Source: Skeletonema tropicum (lineage: Eukaryota; Bacillariophyta; Thalassiosirophyceae; Thalassiosirales; Thalassiosiraceae). Taken from it: a DNA stretch of 64,000 nt. The position numbers and the translations under genes are program-made. Location: positions 3,162,001 through 3,226,000 of the forward strand of contig CM074134.1 of the NCBI GenBank assembly GCA_037178625.1, in the 5' to 3' direction. The notes under the pieces were generated by a model, which saw only the letters and a list, made by a program, of their open reading frames with translations, made no database searches and had not been told where the DNA came from. Shown piece after piece: positions 24,880 to 35,975 of the stretch (its first letter is position 1; each line of letters starts with the position of its first letter).

Positions 24880-25239
24880 CTACTCATCGTCTTGATTTAA
24901 ATCGAACATTATTATTTGGTTGATTGTCATTTTCATATACTCCTGCGAATCACGCATATCCTCACAGTAACTATCATTCATCATGGCAGCGCTGGCCGCA
25001 CTCGAAGTAGAAATAATGGACCTTCGCTTCTCTGAACTCGTAGGAGTATTATTTTCCAATAATTGCCTTCGTCTCTCATTCAACAGCGACGAACTGCTAG
25101 ACGAGCCGGGCAGCCCGCTCACGCAGAGAGGACAGGAGGGCAATATGATCTTCCATTCTCCGGTGGAGCGATGACGACGGCGGAGTTGGATGGCGGGATG
25201 GTGGGGGCAGCACGTCTCGGAAGACGGCTCTGCTGCCAT
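24880..25239 (-). CDS. Stand-alone MORN-gene leader ORF, 119 aa
   Basis: Predicted protein identical to the unit 3 ORF. Confidence 0.5.
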   Translation of the reverse strand: MAAEPSSETCCPHHPAIQLRRRHRSTGEWKIILPSCPLCVSGLPGSSSSSSLLNERRRQLLENNTPTSSEKRRSIISTSSAASAAMMNDSYCEDMRDSQEYMKMTINQIIMFDLNQDDE

Positions 25240-27120
25240 AGTGACTGATGGTTGGATAGTGTGAGGACGACTGAGCTAGCCTTAGCCTACACGGTCATTC
25301 TATCTACACTACTTCTTACTGAACGGCGTTACAATGTATCATCTACTCTATTGCCTTATGGTAGTGTGGTTGTTTTGAAGGTCATGATTGCGAACGCTCT
25401 GGCTGGCTGGCTGGGCGGGCTAGCTGATGATTGTCATTTTTGTGCACATGTGGGCCCAACAAGTTTGTAGAACACGCCCAAGCGTTCCAATCTGCCTTTT
25501 ATCTGCGCCCCTCCGTTACACCCAAGAGGTTTTCATAGTTGAATTGCTCGATACTTTCAGACACACATCTTATTGGCAGCGGCATTCGGAGCTGTCGCAT
25601 CAAAAAGTCACCAGTGAGTTGTTACTCCTATTCACCAAGCTATATATATAAGCCAAATATATAAATTGACAATGGCCGATATCATGTCTCCTAGCCGTCC
25701 AATGACGGCGATGAGTAGCGTTTTGGAAAGCTGAGAGTGAGCTCTATCGATTAGGCGTATAATCAACTCGATTGGACGACTTTTGTTCAATCGATCCGGT
25801 CAAAAACGAGGTCAGAAAGTGACAGACAGCTTGAAATTCGGCTTTGCAGACCGAATTTCAGACCAGAGAATCCAAATAATAATAATCAAATTTGACAATA
25901 TGACCACCGTTGGAAAGCTCTTTTCAAGCTGCATCGAATCGTACCATCTTGACGCAACAAAAATGAAATCAATGTAACCACAGCTCGGGCAAAGCCCTCG
26001 CAAACAAGCGACAATTTGAAGAAAGTGAGATCCAAAAAAGATAGCACTAAAATCCATGTGAATGTCCAAAATAAGTAATCAACAATAAACACTGTTCGGC
26101 CTCCCTGCGGTCGCCCTCACCAAAGAACTAAGAACGCTGCGCTGAAGAACGACCACTTCCATCTGGTGCATCATCAGCTGGCCTCGACTCCGCTCGGCAT
26201 AAAATGACAATCATTCCATCCGCCTTACGGCTCACCACTGTGGCGGTGGTGGAAGATACACAATGAACAATGATATAATTAATGATCATTCCATTCCACC
26301 ACCGTTACAACCAATACTACATTCCACAACAATTCATTCCACCACCAGCAGCAGCAGCAACATTCTCACCACCGCCACAAACAACATTCAATTCATCATC
26401 ATCTTGTTGTTGGTGGCGGTGGTGAGAATAATGATAATACAATCATCTATTTTTCTCTTTGTGAAGGTTGTTGGCCACCAATGTCATCAACAACAACTAC
26501 GGCGTAGGCCGTGAGTCGAATTGTTAATCATGGTGGATGTGGCGGTGGTGGATGGAGACTACGACATATATATATTATCCACCACCACCGCCACAATCAT
26601 CATGATGAAGGCGAAGAAACAACAATCAACCACCACCGCCACAATCCTTATCCACCGCCACAACCATCATCCACCACCACAATGATGATATAGTGGTGGT
26701 GGTGGTGGAATTACGGCGTGAGCCGTGAGTCGAATTAGTGATGGAAAGTCGAGCGTAGCGAGACGATGTTGAAAATATTATTATCAATGGCGGCGGTGGT
26801 GGAAATGATGCGATCGAGTGAGCCGTGAGCCGTCAGGCGAAGGAGTATCGTAGTGCTGTTGGAATGATGTGAATGGCGAGCGAGCCGGAAGGCGAGTGAG
26901 TTGTCATTGTTGTTGGTCATTTTGATGATATTGACGACGGTGGTGGAAGGTCCTTTTCTTCATTTTGTTGAAATATTGAGAATTTTGAGTGGATTCGGCG
27001 CTGGGGATGACTTTCAACTTTCTAGAGGGGTCGCTTTAGTTTAGTAATTTAATGAAAGGTCGATATTTGGCCTTGGCAATAGTACCAATCGATAGAGCTT
27101 GACGAGAGCTTTCCAAAGCA
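24880..27120. repeat. Array unit 8
   Basis: 2241 bp; matches unit 3 except that its right edge switches to the TTTAGTAATTT junction type that precedes long-form ORFs. Confidence 0.9.
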
Positions 27121-27510
27121 CTACTCATCGTCTTGATTTAAATCGAACATTATTATTTGGTTGATTGTCATTTTCATAATATACTCCTGCTTATCACGCA
27201 TATCCTCACAGTAATCCTCCTCCTCCTCCACCTCTTCCTCACTATCATTCATCATGGCAGCGCTGGCCGCACTCGAAGTAGAAATAATGGACCTTCGCTT
27301 CTCTGAACTCGTAGGAGTATTATTTTCCAATAATTGCCTTCGTCTCTCATTCAACAGCGACGAACTGCTAGACGAGCCGGGCAGCCCGCTCACGCAGAGA
27401 GGACAGGAGGGCAATATGATCTTCCATTCTCCGGTGGAGCGATGACGACGGCGGAGTTGGATGGCGGGATGGTGGGGGCAGCACGTCTCGGAAGACGGCT
27501 CTGCTGCCAT
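27121..27510 (-). CDS. Stand-alone MORN-gene leader ORF, 129 aa
   Basis: Predicted protein identical to the unit 2 ORF. It is the outermost ORF copy of the array. Confidence 0.5.
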   Translation of the reverse strand: MAAEPSSETCCPHHPAIQLRRRHRSTGEWKIILPSCPLCVSGLPGSSSSSSLLNERRRQLLENNTPTSSEKRRSIISTSSAASAAMMNDSEEEVEEEEDYCEDMRDKQEYIMKMTINQIIMFDLNQDDE

Positions 27511-29401
27511 AGTGACTGATGGTTGGATAGTGTGAGGACGACTGAGCTAGCCTTAGCCTACACGGTCATTCTATCTACACTACTTCTTACTGAACGGCGT
27601 TACAATGTATCATCTACTCTATTGCCTTATGGTAGTGTGGTTGTTTTGAAGGTCATGATTGCGAACGCTCTGGCTAGACTGGCTGGGCGGGCTAGCTTGT
27701 CATGCACTGCCTGGCATTTTTGTGCACATGTGGGCCCAACAAGTTTGTAGAACACGCCCAAGCGTTCCAATCTGCCTTTTATCTGCGCCCCTCCGTTACA
27801 CCCAAGAGGTTTTCATAGTTGAATTGCTCGATACTTTCAGACACACATCTTATTGGCAGCGGCATTCGGAGCTGTCGCATCAAAAAGTCACCAGTGAGTT
27901 GTTACTCCTATTCACCAAGCTATATATATAAGCCAAATATATAAATTGACAATGGCCGATATCATGTCTCCTAGCCGTCCAATGACGGCGATGAGTAGCG
28001 TTTTGGAAAGCTGAGAGTGAGCTCTATCGATTAGGCGTATAATGCAACTCGATTGGACGACTTTTGTTCAATCGATCCGGTCAAAAACGAGGTCAGAAAG
28101 TGACAGACAGCTTGAAATTCGGCTTTGCAGACCGAATTTCAGACCAGAGAATCCAAATAATAATAATCAAATTTGACAATATGACCACCGTTGGAAAGCT
28201 CTTTTCAAGCTGCATCGAATCGTACCATCTTGACGCAACAAAAATGAAATCAATGTAACCACAGCTCGGGCAAAGCCCTCGCAAACAAGCGACAATTTGA
28301 AGAAAGTGAGATCCAAAAAAGATAGCACTAAAATCCATGTGAATGTCCAAAATAAGTAATCAACAATAAACACTGTTCGGCCTCCCTGCGGTCGCCCTCA
28401 CCAAAGAACTAAGAACGCTGCGCTGAAGAACGACCACTTCCATCTGGTGCATCATCAGCTGGCCTCGACTCCGCTCGGCATAAAATGACAATCATTCCAT
28501 CCGCCTTACGGCTCACCACTGTGGCGGTGGTGGAAGATACACAATGAACAATGATATAATTAATGATCATTCCATTCCACCACCGTTACAACCAATACTA
28601 CATTCCACAACAATTCATTCCACCACCAGCAGCAGCAGCAACATTCTCACCACCGCCACAAACAACATTCAATTCATCATCATCTTGTTGTTGGTGGCGG
28701 TGGTGAGAATAATGATAATACAATCATCTATTTTTCTCTTTGTGAAGGTTGTTGGCCACCAATGTCATCAACAACAACTACGGCGTAGGCCGTGAGTCGA
28801 ATTGTTAATCATGGTGGATGTGGCGGTGGTGGATGGAGACTACGACATATATATATTATCCACCACCACCGCCACAATCATCATGATGAAGGCGAAGAAA
28901 CAACAATCAACCACCACCGCCACAATCCTTATCCACCGCCACAACCATCATCCACCACCACAATGATGATATAGTGGTGGTGGTGGTGGAATTACGGCGT
29001 GAGCCGTGAGTCGAATTAGTGATGGAAAGTCGAGCGTAGCGAGACGATGTTGAAAATATTATTATCAATGGCGGCGGTGGTGGAAATGATGCGATCGAGT
29101 GAGCCGTGAGCCGTCAGGCGAAGGAGTATCGTAGTGCTGTTGGAATGATGTGAATGGCGAGCGAGCCGGAAGGCGAGTGAGTTGTCATTGTTGTTGGTCA
29201 TTTTGATGATATTGACGACGGTGGTGGAAGGTCCTTTTCTTCATTTTGTTGAAATATTGAGAATTTTGAGTGGATTCGGCGCTGGGGATGACTTTCAACT
29301 TTCTAGAGGGGTCGCTTTAGTTTAGTAATTTAATGAAAGGTCGATATTTGGCCTTGGCAATAGTACCAATCGATAGAGCTTGACGAGAGCTTTCCAAAGC
29401 A
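27121..29401. repeat. Array unit 9 (terminal unit)
   Basis: 2281 bp. It shares CATGCACTGCC.TGG near 27712 with unit 1 only, and has one extra base in AATGCAACTCG near 28041. Its right edge (29402) continues into block A rather than into another ORF copy. Confidence 0.9.
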
Positions 29402-30250
29402 CTACTCATCGTCTTGATACGACCATTAGAAGGAAAGATACTTATGGACGGAAATGATGTGAATTGAACGGATTGGAGTAGTGCGGAGGACATATCGCAT
29501 TGGACTACATACATACAACCTCTTGATAGCGTAGGTACAATGACAGAACCAGAAGCTACAATAATATTCAATATTTTATACAATTGGTACATCATCCTAA
29601 TGCTGCTACAATAGACGCTATTCATCATCGTCATTGCATTACTATCTTTATCTACATCGAACATTATTATTTGGTTGATTGTCATTTTCATACACTCTTG
29701 TCTTGTAATATTGCGATTGTTGATTCAGAGCTCGATTATCATCCTCATCTTCTTCCTCTTCATCGTCATCATCTTGTAAGGAATTACGATTAATGCTGTC
29801 ATTGCGATTGTTTCTATTGCTGCTGTGCCCCTCAGATAGGTGCTTCCAAAACTGCAGATGATGATGACTGGGACAGGGCAGCAGCACCAGTTCTTACCGT
29901 TCTATCAACGTTTCGTAGATATGCAGTGATTTTACTTTCGTCGTGTATTGTCACGTTCTGACCAGATATTGTGAATCATAGTATGTATTAGTGGACCTGT
30001 CGGTACTGAACGTGAATCTTTGAATGCAGCTGTTGATCATTCGCCTACTTCTTGGTGCATTGCGGTGTATCATCATCGGTGATCGGCTTTGATGCATTGA
30101 TGGAGAAAGACACAACATGATGATAAGCACTGCGCTTATATACAGTTACAGAATGCAGCAATAGCTCAGCTACTCACCTCACTCTAGAGATAAGTAGAGC
30201 ATTATCTACACATCAAATCATGGAGTGTTGAGCACTGATCTGAGCATCTG
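29402..30250 (-). pseudogene. Chimeric fragment: MORN-gene acidic region joined to 5' end of the 360-residue unknown gene
   Basis: On the minus strand, about 29838-30240 matches the 5' end and upstream DNA of the 360-residue gene at 50823-51905. It then joins, near 29838, a stretch coding GHSSSNRNNRN...NRNSLQDDDD and NQQSQY, which is MORN-gene sequence from roughly residues 117-220 with deletions. Leftward it contains the AACATTATTATTTGG segment that forms the tail of the truncated array ORFs. Reading frames are broken, so I call it a fusion pseudogene. The same fusion is present at 45893-46686. Confidence 0.7.
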
Positions 30251-30765
30251 AGTATTGATAAGTCCAGAAGGACTTGGACCGACGACCGCGCCGCTTCGAC
30301 TAGAGAGAGCCACCGACGAGAACAAAAAGATGGAGAGACGTCAATGTAGGTATGACGTGGTATGACATAACAAAGAGTCCTATCGCCTACTCGTATCGTA
30401 CCCGAGCGAGAGACGTCAGTTGGCGCCATTAATAATTATGGTACTTAATTTGCAGAAAGTATCTTTGTAAACCCCTTATTTTAAAGCAACTGAAGTGGGA
30501 TCCTTTTCTCCCATGAGAACCATCTTCCCACTAATTTGGCAAACGGTGATGTTGTTTGGTATCCATTTTACCATGCTTAAGGGCCATAAAAGAGAAATCA
30601 ATGTGGTCTATCAAGCTATGCTAGCTGACCCGTGTCACTCCGTCATTCAAACCTGCTACCGACGGCAGTTTGTGACAAAAAGAGTTCGAAACCATTCGGA
30701 AGCGAAGCTCACGGCAGAATGAAACGAAACCGAAACCCGAACTGAGTACTGGATTCAATATTATA
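30251..30765. other. Block A spacer, no gene recognised
   Basis: Shared with block B (47199-47461 and 49085-49372), where it is split by a 1.62-kb insertion. The short plus frame 30495-30722 is the same in both blocks but has no recognisable domain. Confidence 0.5.
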
Positions 30766-31443
30766 GGGAGCTGATCCTCAGCCATCCACTTGAAGTTGGG
30801 AAAGCAGAAACTGTCTTTTACGTCACTGTGACTTTTACTGATGAAAGGCGTTTCCCTTCTAGAAATCTGAAGAATGTGAATGCCGCTCTGTCTTCTCTTT
30901 CTCTCTTTCTTTCAAGTATACCCCAGCCCAATGTTTTTCCGTTGAAAATTCAACCGTCAGCAATCGGCTGGATCTTGTGTGTCTACTTATGAATCGTTGA
31001 ATCTTGTCCACAGCGTAGGCACTACTGCCACCATCCAATGCTGTTGGCATGCAGTTGAGCTGGGCAAGGCTTTGTGATGGCAAGAGTTCCGACAGATGTC
31101 ACTGTGTGCGAGAGAGCCAGGGACGCTGCACGACAAATGTTCACCCCACAGCTCCCTGATCATCTTGCCTACTAGAGACTCAAAATCAAAAACATCGTCC
31201 TTTCCTACTCTGTCGCCACCAACACCACTGCCCTCACCTCTTCTGCCACAACCCAGAACCACAAAACAGCAGCACACCACCCACAACAACACATCATGAA
31301 AAAGCACTATCATACCCCAAACACCGCACTTTCTATCATAATACTCAAGTGGGGGTCTTCTCCATCTTCCATCATGATTACTATCTTCTCCATCTTCCAT
31401 CTCCTGCTCCATCTCTTTCTCTGAAATCTCCACACTAGAGCGT

Positions 31444-33434
31444 ATCTGGGACACTGGACAGATCCCCACTCAAATGCTTTGGGTTGTGGTCGTTTTAATC
31501 CCCAAGGGTTCCGGGGGATATCGGGGCATTGGACTACTTGACCCAATGTGGAAGGTAATTGAATGTCTTATTGACGATAGGTTGAATGAGGTCCAGTTTC
31601 ATGACTGCTTGCATGGCTTCGTGCGGAAGAGGGGCTGCGGCACAGCGGTCCTCGAGGCCAAGCTTTTGCAGCAGCTCACATATCTGCGGCAGACTCCCTT
31701 GTTCGGTGTCTTTATTGATCTGAAGAAGGCGTATGATGCTATGGATAGGGACCGGTGCATTCAAATCTTGAAGGGATATGGGGCAGGGGACAAGGCTATG
31801 AGGCTGATTTGCAATTTTTGGGATGAGGCCTCGATGGTCTGCCGAGCGCAGGGTCGATATGGCCGGATCTTTAAGGCTGGCCGTGGGGTCACCCAGGGCG
31901 GCCCCCTGTCCCCAAAGATCTTCAACGTCATGGTAGATGCGATCGTCCGGGAATGGCTACGTCAGGTGCTGGGAGAGGAATATTCGCTGCCGGAGGTAGA
32001 GATAGATGGGATTGTCAGGCTTTTCACTGCATTGTTCTACGCGGATGATGGATACATTGCATCAACCGATGCAGAGCTTTTGCAACGATCTGTGGATGTT
32101 CTTACTGATTTATTTGATCGGGTTGGCCTCAAGACCAACGTGTCAAAAACGAAAGTTATGACGTGTGTGGATGCGAGGATTAGGGTTCGGCAATCCGATG
32201 AGGTGTACTACAACACGCGGCATGGTTTCAGGACTAGAGAGGAGTGGAATCGGCGGCGGGTGGAGTGCGATAAATGTGGTATGGAACTATCTGCAGCCTC
32301 ACTGAACTCGCATTTGGAGACGCAACACGGTGTGTTTCGATCAAGGGTGTTGAATCGGGACTTTCTATTGAATGATGGAGAGCCGGAGACATATACTGCG
32401 CATGCCAGCTTTGGCGGGAGTTTTTTCTGCCCTGTGCCAGCGTGCCAGGAAGCCACTGATTGTTTCAACACTGCGTGGGCTCTTCGTCGGCACTTCCGTG
32501 ATCGTCACCCGCGGGACTATGTGGACGTCGAGGGATCTGGAGTCTTCCCGAAGTGTCATCTCTGCAATATGCAGACTGACCCACGGAGGGCTGCCAGACA
32601 CGAGAGGTCAGAGTTCTGTCGGACGGGGAGGGAGAGGATAGTGCAAACTAATGCGGCTATTGCAAACCAGCGGGCTCTTGAAGTTGGCTTCACGGCGTAT
32701 GGAGAGGACCTCGAACGGGTGGAGGTGTTTAAGTATCTTGGTCGGCTCATGTCGATGGATGATACTGACACGCAGGCGATCCGGAGTAATCTGACCAAGG
32801 CCCGAAAGGCGTGGAAAATGATATCTCGTCTCCTGCGTAGCGAGAACATGAAACCCAGGGTTTGCGGTATGTTTTTTAAGGCAGTCGTGCAGGCAGTGCT
32901 TTTGTATGGGAGTGAGACTTGGGTATTGACGGATTCGGCGTTGCGGTGTCTGGAAGGCTTCTATTATCGAGCTGCTTGCCGCATGGCACGCAGGAATCGA
33001 CCTAAGAAGAACGAACGGACTGGAGAGTGGAGGTATCCGGATAAGAAGGAGTTATTTGAGGAGGTTGGGCTGTATACTTTGACGGAGTACATCGAAAAGC
33101 GGAGAAAGACTATTGGGGCATACATCAGGGACCGCCCGATTCTGGATCTTTGTAGGGATGGTGAGAGACAACGTGGTACCAGCAAACACCGATGGTGGTG
33201 GGAGCAGCCATATGAGGCGGACCAATATGGAGCCGCGTCTGAGGTGGAATCTCTGTTGTCTGTCGAGGATAGTGCATAAAGGGGTTGGCTAGCTGGATCT
33301 TCACGTGTGGGGTTTAGTATAGTCTTTTATTTCTATAACAGCAAGCGCCTAGGGGTTGCATGAGCACTGCCCGCGGACTTGTTAGTCCATTCGTTGGGAA
33401 AGACGTGTAATGCCCGAAGGCCAAGTTACACACA
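31444..33434 (+). mobile_element. 5'-truncated LINE (non-LTR retrotransposon)
   Basis: Flanked by a perfect 13-bp target duplication, CACACTAGAGCGT, at 31431-31443 and 33435-33447. The 3' end finishes in a CA-rich run directly before the right duplication. The element starts inside the reverse transcriptase frame with no endonuclease domain, the usual result of incomplete target-primed reverse transcription. It sits inside the TIR element 30766-34539, so it is the younger of the two. Confidence 0.88.
31474..33279 (+). CDS. LINE reverse transcriptase with internal C2H2-like zinc fingers, 5'-truncated
   Basis: 601 residues. RT core: LIPKGSGGYRGIGLL near 9-22; FIDLKKAYDAMD with the first catalytic Asp at 82; GVTQGGPLSPKIFNVM; FYADDGYIAS with catalytic Asp191-Asp192. 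After the thumb region come three Cys/His clusters: 265-285 (CxxC...H...H), 319-345 (CPVPAC...H....H), and 361-382 (CHLC...H...C). Then follows a conserved tail with YLGRLMSMDDTD and LYGSETWVLT, as seen in many algal and invertebrate LINEs. The catalytic YADD box is intact, but the missing endonuclease part makes it non-autonomous. The first Met is simply the first in the truncated frame, not a native start. Confidence 0.9.
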   Translation: MLWVVVVLIPKGSGGYRGIGLLDPMWKVIECLIDDRLNEVQFHDCLHGFVRKRGCGTAVLEAKLLQQLTYLRQTPLFGVFIDLKKAYDAMDRDRCIQILKGYGAGDKAMRLICNFWDEASMVCRAQGRYGRIFKAGRGVTQGGPLSPKIFNVMVDAIVREWLRQVLGEEYSLPEVEIDGIVRLFTALFYADDGYIASTDAELLQRSVDVLTDLFDRVGLKTNVSKTKVMTCVDARIRVRQSDEVYYNTRHGFRTREEWNRRRVECDKCGMELSAASLNSHLETQHGVFRSRVLNRDFLLNDGEPETYTAHASFGGSFFCPVPACQEATDCFNTAWALRRHFRDRHPRDYVDVEGSGVFPKCHLCNMQTDPRRAARHERSEFCRTGRERIVQTNAAIANQRALEVGFTAYGEDLERVEVFKYLGRLMSMDDTDTQAIRSNLTKARKAWKMISRLLRSENMKPRVCGMFFKAVVQAVLLYGSETWVLTDSALRCLEGFYYRAACRMARRNRPKKNERTGEWRYPDKKELFEEVGLYTLTEYIEKRRKTIGAYIRDRPILDLCRDGERQRGTSKHRWWWEQPYEADQYGAASEVESLLSVEDSA

Positions 33435-33554
33435 CACACTAGAGCGTTCCCTCCAAGCTGTAGTCACTCTAGCACTATGTCTCCTCCGATTACTCTCCTT
33501 TTCTGTGTCCCTTACGGAAATCAATGCGTTTGAGAGAACGCTAAGTATGTTCAC

Positions 33555-33957
33555 ATGAAGATGTCCTGGTGCCTCTGAGCTCTGAGTGCCAAGCGTCCCA
33601 ACACGAGGACGAACTAGGTGGATGAATCTTTGTGCACAATGCAACTTCGCATATGCTGCAGGCATATCATACCTTCTTCCGCTGATTATCAGTGCTGGAA
33701 CATAATGCACCAGATGAACAGACATTCAAAGATTGGTTACAGCAAGCTACAAGTGACATAAGAAGAGGTAGCATTGGCCTGAAACTTTCTCGTATAAAAG
33801 TTCGTGTGTGGACAATCAAATCCTTATTGATTTCTTGTGTGGTGGATGAATCCAAAAAAGCATCGAGCTTCTTCAACGAGTCTTTCATTTGTGGCTCGGT
33901 TTCTATCTCATTCATGAAATGATACAACCAATTCAGTATCGTGGATATGAGGCACAC
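33555..33957 (-). pseudogene. Degenerate frame with piggyBac-like C-terminal cysteine motif
   Basis: A minus-strand frame (33667-33957, 96 codons) ends at a TGA. If that stop is read through, the same frame continues YACSICEVALCTKIH then CWDAWHSE. The CxxC..xLC...CW..WH spacing resembles the cysteine-rich C-terminal domain of piggyBac transposases. The stop and the loss of everything upstream mark it as dead. The surrounding element lacks the TTAA target site of piggyBac, so family membership is tentative. Confidence 0.35.
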
Positions 33958-34801
33958 TGTACTACATCAATACTTCGATAGTCGAGTAGGACGCACAACA
34001 GCAGAGCTTCAGTGCTTCGTGTCCGGCTTCTTAGGAATTTGACGTCATCACTCCCAGCATCTTTACCAGTCCTAATCCAACGCTTCATCGGGTCATCCTC
34101 TCGCTTCGGCTACGTTGACTTCTTCTAGTTAGTTTGACCTTCGGGTACTCGCATTGATTGTATGACTTTTGACAGATAATTCTCATGTAAGAAAGATCTA
34201 GACAAAGACACGGGGTATCCCACTCTTCCCTGTCCTTCAAAGGCTTGTTAATGCATTCCAAGTCCATGTTCAGTATTATTAAATGACTTCATCAAATCCA
34301 CCACCAAGAAAGTTTGCTGCTTGTCTTCGTCATTGAAGGAGCCAGAAGCGTTTCCAGCCCGCCGGCTGTGCAAAGATGATGCCGTGTATTGTGACGTGGG
34401 GCTGTTGGTGGAGGACAAGATAGAGAGGAGATGAGAGGAGCTCTAAAAGGGAAAGGCCTTTCATCAGTAAAAGTCACAGTGACGTAAAAGACAGTTTCTG
34501 CTTTCCCAACTTCAAGTGGATGGCTGAGGATCAGCTCCCGTCGCGGATGTGCTTGCTGCATGCATGGCCTGCTGGCCAGCTGTCGAACAATCTGTTCGGT
34601 CATTTGGATGGCTTCGCTTTTGATGTTGCCGTCAGAAGAACTTATGTATTGATGGGTCGTACTCAAGTTGTTATCTCTCGATCTTTCAAGGAGAGCATTA
34701 ATTGCCTTTGGCGTTCTCATCATTCCTAAACCTACCAACCAACACAACAATAACATCCTCACCTCCTTCACGCAGGTCCACAAACAAAACGGACATCAAA
34801 A

Positions 34802-35772
34802 ATGACATCAACTTCAACCACAAAGCGAAAATACACATCAACATCATCGCCTCAACAGCAGTCATCATCGTCGACCACCAAACAGTCGCATCGACATCAT
34901 CACTGTCCGCCACTGGATGCTTCGAAGACTGCCTTGTTGATTGTTGACGTGCAGCCTGAATACTGGTGAGTACTTCTAGTTGAGAATACACATGCACTTT
35001 GTTCTGCTTCTGCTCTCTCTGCTCGCTGACACTTACACAATGTGCTCACAAACACTAACCATATCCTACAAATAGGTCCGAATGCCCAGCAGTCCGTCAC
35101 GATTTCCCCGACTTCCCATCCCACATCTCCTCCCTCATCCAAAACTGCCGCGCCCAAAACACCAAACGGATCATATGGGTTCGCGCCGACTACTCCTACG
35201 AACATTCACCGTGGCTACATCAATTTGCACGGTTGCATGAGGGTAAGATACCTCCCATTGTTCGTCCTTCGAGTGAATGGGAGGAGTTTGCAACACCATT
35301 GGAAGGAGAGATGATCATTACCAAAACATCGTGGAGTGCAACCTCCGGTGGTACAGGTCTCCTCGACACATTAAAACAAGATGGAATCGATACAGTACTA
35401 GTCTGTGGTCTAATCACCAGTGTATGCGTCCAACACTCGGCATTTGGAGTGTTCGAAGCGGGCTATCGAACGGTATTGGTAGCGGATGCCTGTGCAGATC
35501 GGGGGAGGGAACGGCATGAGGCGGCTTTGGCGTTGTATGGGGATTACATGTATGAGTTGAGGAGTGTGGAGAGTTTGAAGTTGGAGTTGGAGGAGCAGCA
35601 GCAGGTGGTGGAGAGTGTGGTCAAGAAGAAGAAGAAGGAAGTTATGGAGCATGAGAATGAATGCGCTCGTAGCAATAGTAAGGAGGTGATGATGTCTTCT
35701 TCAATAAGGAAAGTGTCTATCGCATTGCCTTCTCATGAAGAAGGAGCTGGTCATGGAGATAAAGAGATGTGA
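34802..35772 (+). CDS. Isochorismatase-like cysteine hydrolase, block A copy, intact
   Basis: Predicted CDS is join(34802..34965,35076..35772), 286 residues, with a 110-bp intron (GTGAGT...AATAG) at the same phase and position as the 2494-3558 paralogue. Triad residues: Asp49, Lys138, Cys172. Compared with that paralogue the Ser-rich leader is 22 residues shorter and a Gly-Glu pair is missing before the Lys motif. Relative to the block B copy, one base is missing at GAGATGTGATC (35766-35776), which brings the stop forward and shortens the C-terminal tail by about 30 residues; the catalytic fold is unaffected. The gene ends about 200 bp before the convergent 360-residue-type gene. Confidence 0.85.
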
Positions 35773-35975
35773 TCAAATCTGAATCCAATGATTCGCTGAC
35801 ATCTGCAACGAGCTGTGATTATGATACTGTTTCCTCAATAGAGGACCATGTTCATGTTGGACGAGCTGCTGCTGCTGTGGAGAGTGAATGAATATGGATA
35901 GAGCAGAGAGCGATTTTGTGTGTATCTGTTGTAAAGAAGTGATAGTTGTGATAGTGTAAACTGGATGTTTCTTGT

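Larger units (their letters stand above)
9148..29401. repeat. Nine-unit tandem array of the MORN gene 5' end (unit about 2.24 kb)
   Basis: Unit starts are 9148, 11357, 13628, 15869, 18157, 20398, 22639, 24880 and 27121; lengths are about 2209, 2271, 2241, 2288, 2241, 2241, 2241, 2241 and 2281. Reading left to right, each unit contains the first 89 codons of the MORN gene (minus strand), its upstream DNA with a TATATATATAAG stretch, and a foldback segment with GGTGG/CCACC motifs. The first unit is joined to the full gene. Units 3 and 5-8 have identical length and look identical by eye; unit 1 and unit 9 are the most divergent, as expected when unequal exchange homogenises the interior of an array. 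Confidence 0.95.
30766..34539. mobile_element. 3.77-kb element with inverted ends of about 97 bp, interrupted by a LINE
   Basis: Begins GGGAGCTGATCCTCAGCC and ends with its complement; the inverted arms run about 30766-30862 and 34441-34539. Block B has no element here: GGATTCAATA is followed by CACT then GTCGCGG at 49363-49382. No clear target duplication is visible, because the left side has TTATA where block B has CACT. Removing the nested LINE and one target copy leaves about 1.77 kb. The remainder contains a degraded, possibly piggyBac-like, reading frame (33555-33957) but no intact transposase. Confidence 0.75.

Noticed and set aside
30987..31469. 160-codon minus ORF beside the LINE
   Set aside because: It crosses the LINE 5' junction and target duplication, so it cannot be an ancestral gene; composition is irregular.
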